Origin: Nelumbo lutea
Taxonomy: Eukaryota > Streptophyta > Magnoliopsida > Proteales > Nelumbonaceae
Length of the DNA: 64,000 bases
Direction: 5' to 3'
Assembly (NCBI GenBank): GCA_022828595.1
Contig: JAKGHH010000001.1
Location: 122,958,999 to 123,022,998, forward strand
Below the pieces are notes generated by a model, which was given only the letters and a program-made list of their open reading frames with translations, was not told where the DNA came from and searched no databases. The translations under genes were made by a program, and so were the position numbers. Shown one piece after another: positions 11,601 through 24,600 of the stretch. Positions within the stretch are counted from its first letter, which is position 1; each line of letters opens with the position of its first letter.

Positions 11601-14600
11601 CTACGGCTGACCATTGCTGAAGCATTCACTATCACAGGTTTCAGCCGTTAGACAATTTTGTATGCCTTTAGCTTTAATCCAATTTGATGTACTTTTGACA
11701 TTTAGTGTAAATAAATAAAGTACATGTTTGATTCATGTTGTTTGGTATATTTCTGTGTAAGACCCTAAAACTGGACACTTGTAGAGACTGGTGTTAGTTT
11801 TAAATGTTCATAGCCATTGGATAAGTCTGGGGAGGTTTATCCTGCCAAGGCTGATACTGAACCCTTGAACCGGAAACTGGAAAGTTACACCTGATTGATT
11901 TCAATCATTGTTTTGCAAAAAAACATTTGCAAAGGATCCATGGATAATACTTGATGGGCTAAGGACCACATAATGTAAGTGTTAACACTGAACACTTAAT
12001 GCCAAAAGAAAAGGATTGGGCTTATGACCTTATCATTTAATCTGAAAATAGGATTAAGATTATCCCCTATCTAAATATTGATTTGGATGATTCGATCTTT
12101 GTAGAGTTCTTGACATCAGTCTTATTGTTTCTCCGGATCATCAAGTAGAATCCTTGAATACTGTATTCTAAATTTAGGGAATATCAGCAATGGTAATCAC
12201 CACTGTTCTCCACTTTTGGCACCACACAAAAACATCACACCAACACTCCACACATTTGATACTAGATCTTCAACCCACCTATCTGAACCACACATCTGAA
12301 CATAGACCACGAAACTATTGTAGCAGCCCTCTTTGGTCCATCAATTAGAGGGTTTCCTACCAGCCACCTGAAACCACCACACCACAATCAATTTGAGGCA
12401 TTAAAACCTCCAGAAGGAAAAAACGACCACTCCTTTTAAGCCTTTTTGTCAAACTCCAAGAAACCTAAGAAAAATCTGCAAAATACTAAACTAGGGTGTG
12501 CAGAAAACTATAGAGATCTGAACTGATTTAACCTAGCTCTGATGCCATGATAAAGTTCAGATCTGTATATCTGTTAGTTTCAGAATACAAGAGAAAGGAA
12601 AGATAGAAAGAGGAGAGAAGAGAGAGGAAGAGAGAAGAGTGAAAAGGAGAGAAGAAAGAAAGACTGGTTCGAACTAGAGAGAAAAATCACCCCTCTGGTC
12701 GGCCAGGTTATATTTATAGTTTTCTATATTAAACAAAAATTGACTCTTGTGCCCCTACTTAAGTATGGGACACATCACTTAACTCAACATTACACCTCAT
12801 ACTAAACATAAACAAAAAGACTAATCTGCCCCTGTATAGTCGACACTAACATTTTTCTTTCCCTTCCCTTTCTTTTTTTCTTTTCCTTTCCTTTTTCTCT
12901 TTTTTCTTTTTTGTCTTTTTATATGAGGTGTGCATGAGGCGCATGAGGTGTATGCCTTTTGCATGCCTCGTGAAAAAAGTGTATGAGGCATACGCCTCAG
13001 AGGTGTCAGCACCTTTGGCATACGCCTTAGGGAGTTTTGGGAGCGCCTCATCTGGAGGCGCACCTCCCGGCGTATGCCTTCCACGCCTTTTAAAACACTG
13101 GCGTTAACATAAAAACAGAAACCATTTGCTGCTGCTTTCTTTTCTTTTCTCTTTTTTTGCTTTTTTTTTTTGTCTGTGGGTGGGGGGCAAAGTACATTGA
13201 TTGTATTTTTATTAGCTTTGCAACAGGTATAAGAACTTGCCATCAGACTGGGCTATTTTTTGGTAAATTACAAACTGCCACCCTGTACTTTGAGGGTAGT
13301 GATACTTAGCCCCCCTAAGTGAGGTGGTTGTAGCAGACCACTCTGATCTATCCAGAAACATGCATCTAACTCTACTGGAATATTTGAATGGCTTCAGTGT
13401 GCTAGCAACGATGTTGAAATATCTAACTCAGAACCGTAAGCTTGTTGTTCAAAGCATGGAGTCCATATCACTTGGGCATGAAGGCATCCACTACATAGAA
13501 ATCCTTGATGGTAGAGTTCTGATTTATTACAAGAAAAATTGCTTAGAAAGTACAGAATTAAGGGTCTATCACCATGCACCACTCCAAAAGTCCTTAACAG
13601 AATATGTGAGTCATTGCTGATTTGAAGGTTATGAATCCGGAGAGCTCCTCCTGAATCTTCATTATACTTCTCAAGACACTAGACCAATATGGGCTAAGCA
13701 CTGGATGCATTTCCCAATCCATTTCCATTTGCCTATATTTACTTCTAATCACTTGTGACCAAGGTTCATTCTCTACCACTAAACACCAATTATTTGCTTA
13801 GCAGTGCTTAGTTCATGAGACAATGAAAAGACCTATAGACCTCTATCCTTTGGTCTACATATTTGGGGCCATGCAACTAGAAATTACATTTCTTTGGGTG
13901 GGAAGATAACTTTGATTAAAGCCACATTAGCTAACCTTCTGATATACTTTTTGTCCACATTTCATATCCCTTCTAAAATTGCTAGGCAACTAGAAAAGTT
14001 AATGAGAGATTTACTGTGGGACTGGGTGATGGGAGGAGAGACCACTTGGTGAAATGGGAACAAGTTTGTAAACCCAAAGAAAAGGGCGAGCTTGGAGTGG
14101 GAAATATAATTCAAAAAAAATTAGCCCTCTTAGGAAAATGGTTGTGGAGGTATCCCTTAGAAAGTGATAGGCTCTGGCACAAGGTAATTGAAAGCATTCA
14201 TGGTTGATTGAGCAACGGTTGGGATGCAAAGGTAGCTACAAATGCACCTTCTCCCCTGGGGAAGCAATTTTTGAGGTATATCCCTCCTACATTAATCTAA
14301 TCAGGTATGATGTGGGTAATGGATTGAGAGTTTTGTTATGGGAGGACCTTTGGAATTTGGATAGGTGAGCACCACTAAAGGTTCAATTTCCTACGCTTTA
14401 TGCACTATCCTGCTACAAATTTGAACCCATCTCCAAGTTTGTGAATTTCTCTGTATTGGGTTTAAATTGGGATCTTGGGTTTAGAAGGGGCTTTAGGGAA
14501 GTAGAGTGTGATTTTGAATTCTTCTTTTGGCTAGACTTGAGTCAGCCTTCTACCTTGGTGGTGAATTTCTCTGTGAAAGAAATTTGGAGTAAGCCACTCC

Positions 14601-17600
14601 CTCCAAAAATTCAGGCTCTTTGTTGGGAAACCTTCCTTGGAAAGATTAACACCTGTGATATGCTGCAGAAAGGAAGGCCAAATAAGTGCTTATCTCCTCA
14701 GATGTGCTTTCTCTGCAAAAACAATGGTGAAACCATTTCCCATATTTTTTTAATCTATCCTTTTGCACTTTGTATATGGGGGCATCTTTGTTCTCTTTTT
14801 GGGTGCACATGGACTCCTCCAGAAGATGTGGTAGGTCTCTTTGATCCAAATTTCCTAAGACAGCCAAAGAGAAGGGGAAGAATTATGTTGAAAGCAATGA
14901 GAGCAGCTATGTTATGGACTGTTTAGGAAGAAAGGAATGGGAGGTTTTTGGTGAAAAGAGTAGAACAGAGGTGGAGATCACCTAGACCAGGAAGAGGTCA
15001 ACTTATGGTTAGGGGAATTAGGTTGTTTACAAAGTGGATGGCCAATGAAGTATCTAGGACCCCCCCTCACCCTGGTGCCAATCCTAAAAGTCTTGGGTTA
15101 TGGAATCCGGTAGTGGAAAAATTTGAGAAGTTAGCTGCGTGGAAAAGGAATTACATCTTTTTTTTTCGGGGGGGGGGGTAGGATAACTCTTATTAGATCC
15201 ACTCTAGCAAATCTCCCAGTGTATTATCTCTTGGTGTTTAGCATGCCTCAAGCTATTGGAAAAAAGTTAGAGAAGATAATGAGGGATTTTCTGTGGGAAC
15301 CTGATGAGAAGAAGAGGGATTACTTAATTAGGTGGGAAGTGGTGACCAGAAGAAAGGAGCTTGGAGGCTTAGGACTAGGGAAGTTGAAGGAAGGAATTAG
15401 GCCTTATTAGTGAAGTGGTTATGGAGATTCCCACGCGAGACAGATAGGTTTTGGCACAAAGTGGTAACTAGTGTACATGGGCTCTCTGAGAATGGTTGGG
15501 ATGCTGGAGTTTCTCGTAGGGCTTCTAGTTCCTCACCTTGGAAAGCGATTCACAAAATTCTCCCATCATTTCTCAACCTCGTCAGATTTGATCTCAATTC
15601 AGGTAATAAAATTAGTTTTGGGAAGGCATGTTGGTGGGAGAGCAATCCTTAAAACCTCGCTTCCTTCAGTCTTTGCCCTCTCCTCCCTCAAAGGCAAGCC
15701 GGTTGCTGATTTCATCCTCCCCTCCCCTTCCCTGTCTGGTTTTGCTTGGAATCTAGGTCCTTGTAGAGAGGTGAGGGATTCCGAGATGGATTCTTTGTCT
15801 TCTTTGTTGCAGTTGCTTGATGGGGTGTTTCTAGACATTTCTGAACAAGACACTAGGGTTTTGGCCCCCCCCCCCCTCTCTCTAGAGTTTTATCTGTGCT
15901 TCCTTCTTCAAATCCTTGTCCTATCCTGCTCAACCTGGGGTACCTTTCCCTGTAAAAGAAGTGTGGTGTCGCCCTATTCCCCATAAATTGGGTGTTTTTT
16001 GTTGGGAGGTCTATCATGGTGCAATCAACACCTGTGATCTGGTGCAGAGGAAGAGGCCTGGCTGGTGCCTATTGCCTAATTGGTGCTGCTTATGTGAGAC
16101 GAATGGTGAGACTGCTTATCATATCCTTGTCTCCTGTCCTTTTGCTAGCAGTATTTGGGACTGGTTCTTTTACCTTTTTGGATGCAGGTGGGATACTCTG
16201 ATAAACTTGGAAAGGCTTTTTGCCTCCTCTACTTTCAGATGGCCAAAAAGAAAAGGAAGAGCACCATGGAGATGCACAAGGGTAGCAGTAACTTGGGTAT
16301 TGTGGGAGGAAAGAAAATTGAGAACTTTTGAAGAAAAGAAAAGATGCAAGGAAGAAATAATAGAAAGGATTTTGGTAAAGGTAACATCATGGGTAAAGTC
16401 ACTGGATTTGTTTTCAGACTTTACAATGAATGACATTATTAGGAACTGGAGGGAAGTTGCTTCATCCTCAACTGTTAAGAAGAAAGTCTTAAAGGAATGG
16501 GACCCCCCTGAATCAGGATTACTCAAACTGAACTTTGATGGAAGCAGCCTTGGCAACCCGGGAAGATCTGGAATTGGAGGGGTATTTAGAGATGACAAAG
16601 GAAATGTAGTGGGACTGTTCTCAGGCCCTATTCGTAGGGTGGTTCCACTACAGCTGAACTAAAGGCAGTGGTATTTGGGATCCAAAAAGCTAAGGAGATG
16701 GGGATGTGAAAGCTTGTTGTGGAAGGCGACTCCAAAGTAGTGATAAATTGGCTAAAACAAACTGAAGAAATACCCTGGCTGCATAGAAATGATATCAAGA
16801 AGATTAAAAACCTCTCCAAGGACTTGCAGCTATCATTTCAGTGGACTCCAAGGGCGGCAAATGGATTTGCAGACCAGCTAGCAAAACAAAGGGAAAACAG
16901 GGATCAGTGTTTCTGGGCTCAGATGTAAGAATGAGAAATCATAAGTGATAGGTGGCAATTTAAATTTTAGTGGGGTAGCCGAGGCTACTCATAATCTGTA
17001 ATTCACATCTTATTATATTTAATGGAATTCTCTTTACTGATAAAAAAGAATCATTGACACAATTAAAAGTAAAGTTGCATATTGGGTGAAGACCTTGGAG
17101 TATTTCCAAATTTTCTCAATAAATGACATTTTGAGAACTTAGAAGGAAGTGGCACTACTGGTTCAAGTCAAGGAAAGAGCAACTATGGACTGGACATCCC
17201 CGGCAACCAACTTTGTTAAACTCAACTTTGATGGAAGTTATACTGGCAATCAAGTTGCAACTGGATTGGGTGGAGTCTTCCGAGACACAGAAGGAAAGGT
17301 GTTAGCTTTGTTTTTAGGACCCTTGGCAGATACTAATGCATTGACAGCTGAGCTGCATGGACTACTATATGGTTTAAAATTTGCTAAGCAATTTTGTTTC
17401 CTCAACTTGGAGGTAGAATAGGATTCTCACGTGGTTATTTCTTGGACAAAATGCAACTCTCACATCCTGTGGATCTATACACATACTTTTCAGGAAATAG
17501 AAAGCATAACAAGGGAGCTGAATGTTGTCTTTAAATGGGTAAGAAGAACAGAAAATGGGATGGCGGTTGGTCTGGCTAAGCAAGGGACAGCTAGGCACCA

Positions 17601-18633
17601 AATGTTTTGGGAAACATTATAAATTATATATCAGTCTGTGGGATGGGGAAAACTCCCCCATTACCGTAATACTTCAAATTGATTTTATTAAAATCTCCTT
17701 TTATTGATAAAAAAAGGGGGCCATGCAACTAGATGATATTTCTTCTCCATTTTTCCAGGATGACTGCCAACAATGCAGGAATAGAGATGAGGGTATGAAA
17801 TAGACTGGTAGATTTGAATCATTTGATAGGACACTCATGATGAGGAATAATTTACCTCCTTTTGATAAGTAAAACTTCTTCCAGGCTGCTAATTTATGGC
17901 TAAAGCCAAATAGCCTTATAATTATTGTTGAAACAAGGGGGGTGATCCAAGAATTTGTTAGATGGAAAACCCACTTTTACAGCCCTAAGTAGCTTCCAAA
18001 TCAGCATGGTGGATTCTCTTACCAGGATCTGCTCTCTCAGATATTATATTTCTTGCTTCTCAAATTTTGCAGGAATTACTTAGTAACTTCTAATGCATGA
18101 AATATTTGTACATAAGAGAAAGTGAAACAAATTTAAGTAATATTTTTTGTGTTTAATACCCTTGGCATTTTAGTGATTCACTATACTTGTAAGTGACTTG
18201 TTCCTTCATTTAAATATACTAATGAATCTTATCTTGTTGTACCTCCTATGAGTTAACCCTTTTTAAATCCAATTTTTTCTTTACCTCAGGAGGCTGCTGC
18301 AGAGACGTCAGCTTTTGAACAAAGTGGTGGACAAGAGGAAGGTGAAGAATGCAACCACTCTTTTGTTCTCAAGGATGATATTGGATATGTTTGTCGGGTA
18401 TGTGGTGTTATTGAAAGGAGAATTGAGACAATTTTTGACTATCAGTGGATAAAGGTGAGGATATGCTTTAATGATACATTTGCTGCTTTATCAAACTAGT
18501 GGGGAAAAATATTCGGATAGTTTGTTGTTTATTATGATTTGTGTATCCAATCTTTATTGTTCCTACAAGAAAGATTTTCCCTTCGAGAATAGTTTTTTTT
18601 TTTTTATCACTATTGTTTTGTCTTATACTATTT

Positions 18634-18664
<31 letters not shown>

Positions 18665-21600
18665 CATTATCACTATCATTATCAATTTGCTCCTTTCTAA
18701 TAGGTTTCTCTTGGCCATTTCTCTCTTTGTTGTAAGAGGTTTTTAACAATTTGTACCTTTCTCTTCCTATAATTAGTTCATCATTATTTTAATTATAAAA
18801 AAATAGTTCATTATTTTTAATAGTTCTTGATCTATTACAGTAGAAGTTCAAGACTGCTATCAGCCTTGAACCCTAATAGATTTCAGGTTCGAAAATAGAA
18901 GGAAAATGTAGAGAAGAGAAGAGGAGGAGAGAACTGTAGAACACAAAGGGTTGAAAGGAGGGATAGAATCTGAATGTTTTGCTGCCGCCACTTCTATTTA
19001 GTATTTATAGGTTATGCTCATTACATGGAAAGGACAGATCTGCCCTTAGTATTTACATAACAAATAGAACAAAATAAAACTGAAATAAATAACAACTGAA
19101 ATAACCAACTGACCACCAGCTAACCCTAGGATGACTAGAACACATTCTACCCTACGAACACAGTGGGACCATAGCTGTGGGGCCCACATCAGTGTTCTCT
19201 ACACTCCCTCTCAAGTTGGGAATAAATGTTTATCATTCCCAACTTGGATAGATCCGCCTCTAGCTTCTTCCTTGGTACAACTTTGGTGAGGATATCTGCT
19301 AGCTGCATGTTAAATGTGATGTACGGGAGACACACTTCTTGTGATGAGACTCTTTCTCGTACAAAATGTCGATCAACTTCAATATGTTTAGTTCTGTCAT
19401 GCCGCACCGGATTGTGTGCTATATTAATAGCTGTTTGATTATCACAATACAGCATCAGGGGCTTCTCATACTCAATACCCAACTCCTCAAGTAGTGATCT
19501 CAGCCATAGAATTTCAGCCACTCCGTTAGCCATTGACTTGTATTCCGCTTCAGCACTAGATCGGGAGACAACACTCTATTTTTTACTCCTCCAAGAGACA
19601 AGGTTACCTCCCACAATGGCACAATATCCAGAGGTAGACCTCCTGTCATCAACACTCTCGGCCCAATCGGCATCCGTATAGACCTCCACCTTCATGTAGT
19701 CATTGTTCTTGAACAATATACCTCTACCCGGGCATCTCTTCAAGTATGCTAATATTCTTTCTGCTGCAAGAAGGTGCGTGGTTCTAGGAGAATGCATGTA
19801 CTGGTTGACAACACTAATTGCATAACTAATATCTGGCCGAGTGAGGCAGAGATATAGGAGATTTCCCACTAATCACTGGAACATAACTTTGTCTTCAAGA
19901 GGCTCCCCACTCTCTGCACTAATCCTGTGGTTCTGTTCAATAGGTGTATCCGCAGGCTTGACACCTAACTTTCCAGTTTCCTCCAACAGATCTAGAACAT
20001 ATTTCCTCTAAGAGACAAAGATTCCCTGTTTAGATCTAGCAACCTCAATACCCAAAAAATACCGTAGTGCACCAAGATCTTTCACCTCAAACTCTTGATG
20101 AAGGAGCTGTTTGAGGGACTTAATCTCATGGCTATCATTTCCTGTCACCACAATATCATCAACATATACTGCAACTAGTGTCAGAGAGGACTCCACCCTC
20201 TTGATGAACAGTGTATGATCTGACTGGGCCTGTACATAACTGAACTTCCTAAGGGCTGGTCTGAATCTATCAAACCAAGCTCTAGGTGATTGCTTCGAAC
20301 CATACAATACCTTATTGAGCCGTCAGACCTTCTTACCTATCTCTGTATCATAGAATCTAGGAGGGAACCACATGTAAACCTCTTCTTGCAGGTCTCCATT
20401 CAGAAAAGCATTTTTAACATCCATTTGGTACAAAGGCCAAGTGTGGCTTGCTGCAAGAGATAATAGAACTCGAATGGTGGTCATCTTGGTTATCGGGGAA
20501 AAGGTTTCCAAGTAATCTATACCATAAGTCTGGGTGAACCCTTTTGCAACTAGCCGAGCTTTGTACCTCTCAATAGAGCCATCCACATTGTGCTTCATAG
20601 TAAATACCCATCTGCATCCAACTGGTTTCTTTCCTTTGGGTAGATCAACTAGCTCCTAAGTATTATTTTTCAACAGGGCATCCATTTCAACTTGCATTGC
20701 ACCTTTCCACTCCGGGACTGATAGGGCTTCTTGCACTGTTCTTGGAATAGGGACATTGGCAATGGAAGTAAGATAGGACCTGTAGGAGGGAGATGGGCGA
20801 TCATAGGATAAAAACTAGGAAATGCAGTGGGCTGTAGATGTGGTGCAATGCTGTTTCCCTTTACGGGCGGCAATGGGGAGGTCAAGGTCGCCTATAGGAG
20901 GTGAAGTGGCAACAGTGGAAGGAGTCTCTGTGGGCCCTGGGACTGTAATACCTGGACTTGGATTCGCAGAAGAGGTTGGAGCTGGCCTGGATTGCTGATG
21001 GCCAGGATCAACCTGCCTGCATCGCCTGTGATGGATTCTCAACTCCTGATCCCTCTGACCACCCTCACTATTGTAGCCCTCATCACCCAATGGAATAGGT
21101 AAGGGAACAACCCCAAAAGTATTAACCCTACCCTCACTACGCTCCCCCTGAAGAGAAAGTGAATAACCTTTTTCAGTTTGTGCATAACCAAGAAAGATGC
21201 ATTTGGAGGCCTTTGGTTCGAACTTGGAGTGATGGGGTCCGAGAAGCTGAACAAAACATGTACAACCAAATGTTTTAAGGGGAACAGTAAATAACTCCTC
21301 ATTTGGGTATAGAAGGGAAAATGAGATTTCATATCAAGAACCTGGGAAGGAACCCTATTAATAAGATATACCACTGTGAGGATAGCATCACCCCAGAAGC
21401 GAATAGGGACATTGGAGGTAAACATAATACTTCTAGCCACCTCCAAGATGTGCCTATTCTTCCTTTCTACAACCCCATTCTGCTGAGGTGTATGAGGGCA
21501 AGTGCTCTGGTGGATAACCCCGTGATTAAGAAGGTAAGATGCCAATGGCTTAGCAAAGTATTCCTTTGCATTATTAGATCTAAGAACTTTGATCTTGGCA

Positions 21601-24600
21601 TCAAACTGGGTTATGATCATTTGGTGGAAGTTTTGGGTCAAGGCAGGAACCTCATCTCGTGAACGCATAAGATAAACCCAAGAAAACCGAGTATGGTCAT
21701 CAACAAATAACAAAAAATATCTGTACCCACCCATAGAAGGGATGTGATATGGCCTCCAAACATCAATATGCACAATATCTAAAGAACTATTGCTCCTTTT
21801 ATTACTCAATGAATAATATTTTCTACAATGCTTAGCAAACTCACAACTTTCACTTTTCAATTGGGACAACTCAACAGACTCAAACAAAGTAGGAAACAAA
21901 CTCTTTAAGGACCGGAAAGACAAATGACCCAATCGGTTATGCCAAAGCATAACCGGACTCACAATCTAAGAAACAAGTGACTTCTTATCCACTTACTCTT
22001 CTCGACGAGAACTTTCCTCGAGTAGATAGATCCCATTCGTCTCACGGCCAGTCCCAATCACCTTCTTTGCCTCCAAGTCTTGAAAAATACATCGATTAGG
22101 GAAGAAAGTTACTGAGCAGTTCATATGTTTGGTAATACTATTGACTGAAAGAAGGTTAGTATCAAGCTTAGGAACATGCAAGATAGAGGACAAGGAGATT
22201 GTATCCGATAGCTTGATGTCACCCTTGCCAGAAATGGGGACAAGAGAACTCTCAGCAATAGATACTTTATCCCTACCAGAAGACAAATGATAAGTGGTAA
22301 ACAATGAAGGCAAGCTAGTCATATGGTCGGATGCACCTGAATCTATTACCCAACAGGGTGCAGTAGTACCTGGAGCTGAGGCATGGTAGGCTGAGGCTCA
22401 AGTACCTGAATGTGCGAAAGCAGATGTGGCAGGGGCTGATGGTGACTGCGGTGGCATGGTAGCTGAGTTCCCAACTTCCTTTTCCAACTGTATTAAAGCA
22501 GCCCGAACTGTAGCTAAGGTCTAAAGGTGTGCCTCTTGTGCCAGATGAGGATGCTGAATTAGTGTTCACGACCACATGGACATTACCCTTCTTGCTTCTC
22601 AACTTTGTCGGGTCCAAATGAGAATGCAGTTTCCAACATGTTTCTTTTGTGTGTTTGGGTTTCTTACAATGCTCACATACCACATCTCTTTTATCTTCCT
22701 TCTTCTTGTCCCTTTTTGAATCACCTCCTGAGTTGGGTTTAACAGCTACAAGGGCTGGTGTAAGAGGCTGAGGTTGTATCATGACTTTCCTCCTGGTCTC
22801 TTCACTATGCACTAAGGAGTATGCCTGGGAGAGAGTCACACTATCTCTAGTCAATATCTGTTGCCGCACAAGATCATACTCTGAATTTAGACCTGCCAGA
22901 AACTCAAACACCCTGTTTGTCTCGGCTTGCTTTCTATGGGTCTGTGCATCTTTGGGACTCTCCTACTCAAGAGTCTCTAAGTGATCAATCTCATGCCACA
23001 GGGACTTCAAGGTAGAGAAGTAGACCGAAACCGGTTTCTCTCCTTGTTTAAGAGTGTTCACCTCACATTTCAATTCATAAGCTCTGGCAACATTAAGGGG
23101 TTGGGAATAAGTTTCTTTCTTAACATCCCATATCTCCTTGGCTGTCTTTGCCCACAGGTAATTTCGGCTGATATGGGGCTGTATAGAATTACACAGCTAT
23201 GTCATAACCAAGTAGTTTTCTTGGACCCACTTGGTATACATGGGGTCTCCCTTGGAAGGTTCTTTCACATCTCCCAAGAGATACCCTAATTTACCCCTTC
23301 CCCCAATAGCCATTATGGCTGATTGGGCCCATTCCAAATAGTTTGATCCATCAAATCTTACGGTTGTAATTTGAAAACCTGTCTCAGAAACACTATCAGA
23401 AATGCTGTTCCCAAAACTGCCTTCTGCCTGATTTTTAAACTCCATTTCGTTCAAGAACCAGTAGTCCCAAAAAATTAGGGTTACTACAGTCGAAGAACAA
23501 CACTTGGACTATCAATCACAATAAAAAATCAGTATAGAACTAATCTGTATTCACGGTATATGTGCATGAAACCAGTATAAGTCTGATCTGAAACCAATTA
23601 GCAAACACAACAACAACAATCTGTACAGTTTTCACCCCTTAAAAGATCTGATATGCTGAACCAGAATTAGGGTTTTGATCAGTTCTTAAAAAAATTCTCA
23701 GTCGCACATTCCAAGCAGTACCGTACAGATAAGACTTGTAGTAGGGTTAATATGAAACCCTAAAACTGATCAATGCTGAGAAAAAAAATACTTAAGAAGA
23801 GCTTCACAGGTAGATCACAAGGCTTGGCCCAGTAGTAGGGTTTGCAGCAAGATTAGTAGGGTTTGCCGCAAGATCAATATCAAGCCCTAGAGTAGAAAGA
23901 AGAAAACCCTAGAATGGTTCGGCCGCCCTTTTTAGGTAGGTCCAACCTATCTTCTCTGATAGTACTTCTCTTAGAAAATAAAATAACTTACAAGAGAATG
24001 CTGTTCGCTGCCTTCCAAGGTTACCCGAACCCTAGCCTTCTCTGATTCTTCCTGATCACCAACACTTTGCAACCGTGGCAAATCTTCAACAACTGCTAAA
24101 CCCTCTGGCGATCTCCAAGAATCAGTCAACGAACTCTACTTTCTCAGCTTCCAGCCCTAGATGGTTCTCATGTGGTAGGTTGGACTAAACTCACATGAGA
24201 AACCCTATCATTGCTGTGATACCAAGTAGAAGTTCAAGATTGCTATCAGCCTTGAACCCTAATAGATTTCAGGTTCGAAAATAGAAGGAAAATGTAGAGA
24301 AGAGAAGAGAGAACTGTAGAACACAAAGGGTTGAAAGGAGGGACAGAATCTATGTTCTGCCACCGCCACTTCTATTTAGTATTTATAGGTTATGCTCATT
24401 ACATGGAAATGACAGATCTGCCCTTAGTATTTACATAACAAATAGAACAAAATAAAACTGAAATAAATAACAACTGAAATAACCAACTGACCACCAGCTA
24501 ACCCTAGGATGACTAGAACACATTCTACCCTACGAACACAATGGGACCATAGCTGTGGGGCCCACATCAGTGTTCTCTATGATTACCAATCAAAAATAAT

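Larger units (their letters stand above)
7032..12851 (-). mobile_element. Ty1/copia LTR retrotransposon 1, decayed
   Basis: A full-length 5.8-kb element lies on the minus strand: LTRs at 7032-7337 and 12548-12851, tRNA-iMet primer site next to the right LTR, polypurine tract next to the left LTR, and gag, protease, integrase, RT and RNase H fragments in copia order from right to left. The LTRs differ at roughly 15-20 sites by eye over ~305 bp, so the insertion is not recent. TTTTT flanks both ends, compatible with a 5-bp target duplication but weak in a T-rich site. Numerous frameshifts and stops make it non-functional. A decayed foreign LTR is nested at 11646-12188. Confidence 0.9.
13865..17733 (+). 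mobile_element. Chimeric LINE insertion (three segments) with 17-bp TSD
   Basis: GGGGCCATGCAACTAGA flanks the insertion perfectly at 13865-13881 and 17717-17733. Between the copies lie three plus-strand L1 segments in series. A (13882 to about 15000) starts in ORF2 downstream of RT ([20 protein letters not shown]) and runs through the zinc-binding zf-RVT region. B (about 15000-17047) covers the same ORF2 region plus a complete RNase H domain and ends GATAAAAAAG. C (17048-17716) contains linker and RNase H only and ends TTGATAAAAAAA. One pair of duplications around three segments indicates a single integration. Confidence 0.85.
5600..18289 (+). other. DRD1-like intron 2 (12.7 kb, transposon-filled)
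   Basis: It runs from GTACTT at 5600 to TTTTTTCTTTACCTCAG ending at 18289. Contents in order are a hAT-like element 5835-6595, copia element 1 at 7032-12851, a G/C-rich repeat 12930-13105, an unexplained ORF 13324-13620 and a chimeric LINE 13882-17716. The remaining short stretches (5600-5834, 13621-13864, 17734-18289) show nothing recognisable. Confidence 0.8.
18839..24581 (-). mobile_element. Ty1/copia LTR retrotransposon 2, decayed
   Basis: A full-length 5.7-kb minus-strand element has LTRs at 18839-19203 and 24225-24581 and internal gag, protease, integrase, RT and RNase H in copia order. ATTAC lies directly outside both ends (18834-18838 and 24582-24586), a 5-bp target duplication. The LTR termini are not a clean TG...CA pair. 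The LTRs are very similar, differing mainly by small indels, so this insertion looks younger than copia 1. Key catalytic changes and stops make it non-autonomous. Confidence 0.9.

Noticed and set aside
12821..13243. 140-codon minus-strand ORF rich in Lys
   Set aside because: Produced by C/T-rich tracts and the GCGCCTC repeat; overlaps the copia 1 LTR end and shows no domain-like sequence.
18468..18749. ORFs on both strands with DNDNDN or SLSLSL repeats
   Set aside because: Translations of the (CATTAT)n microsatellite inside intron 3.
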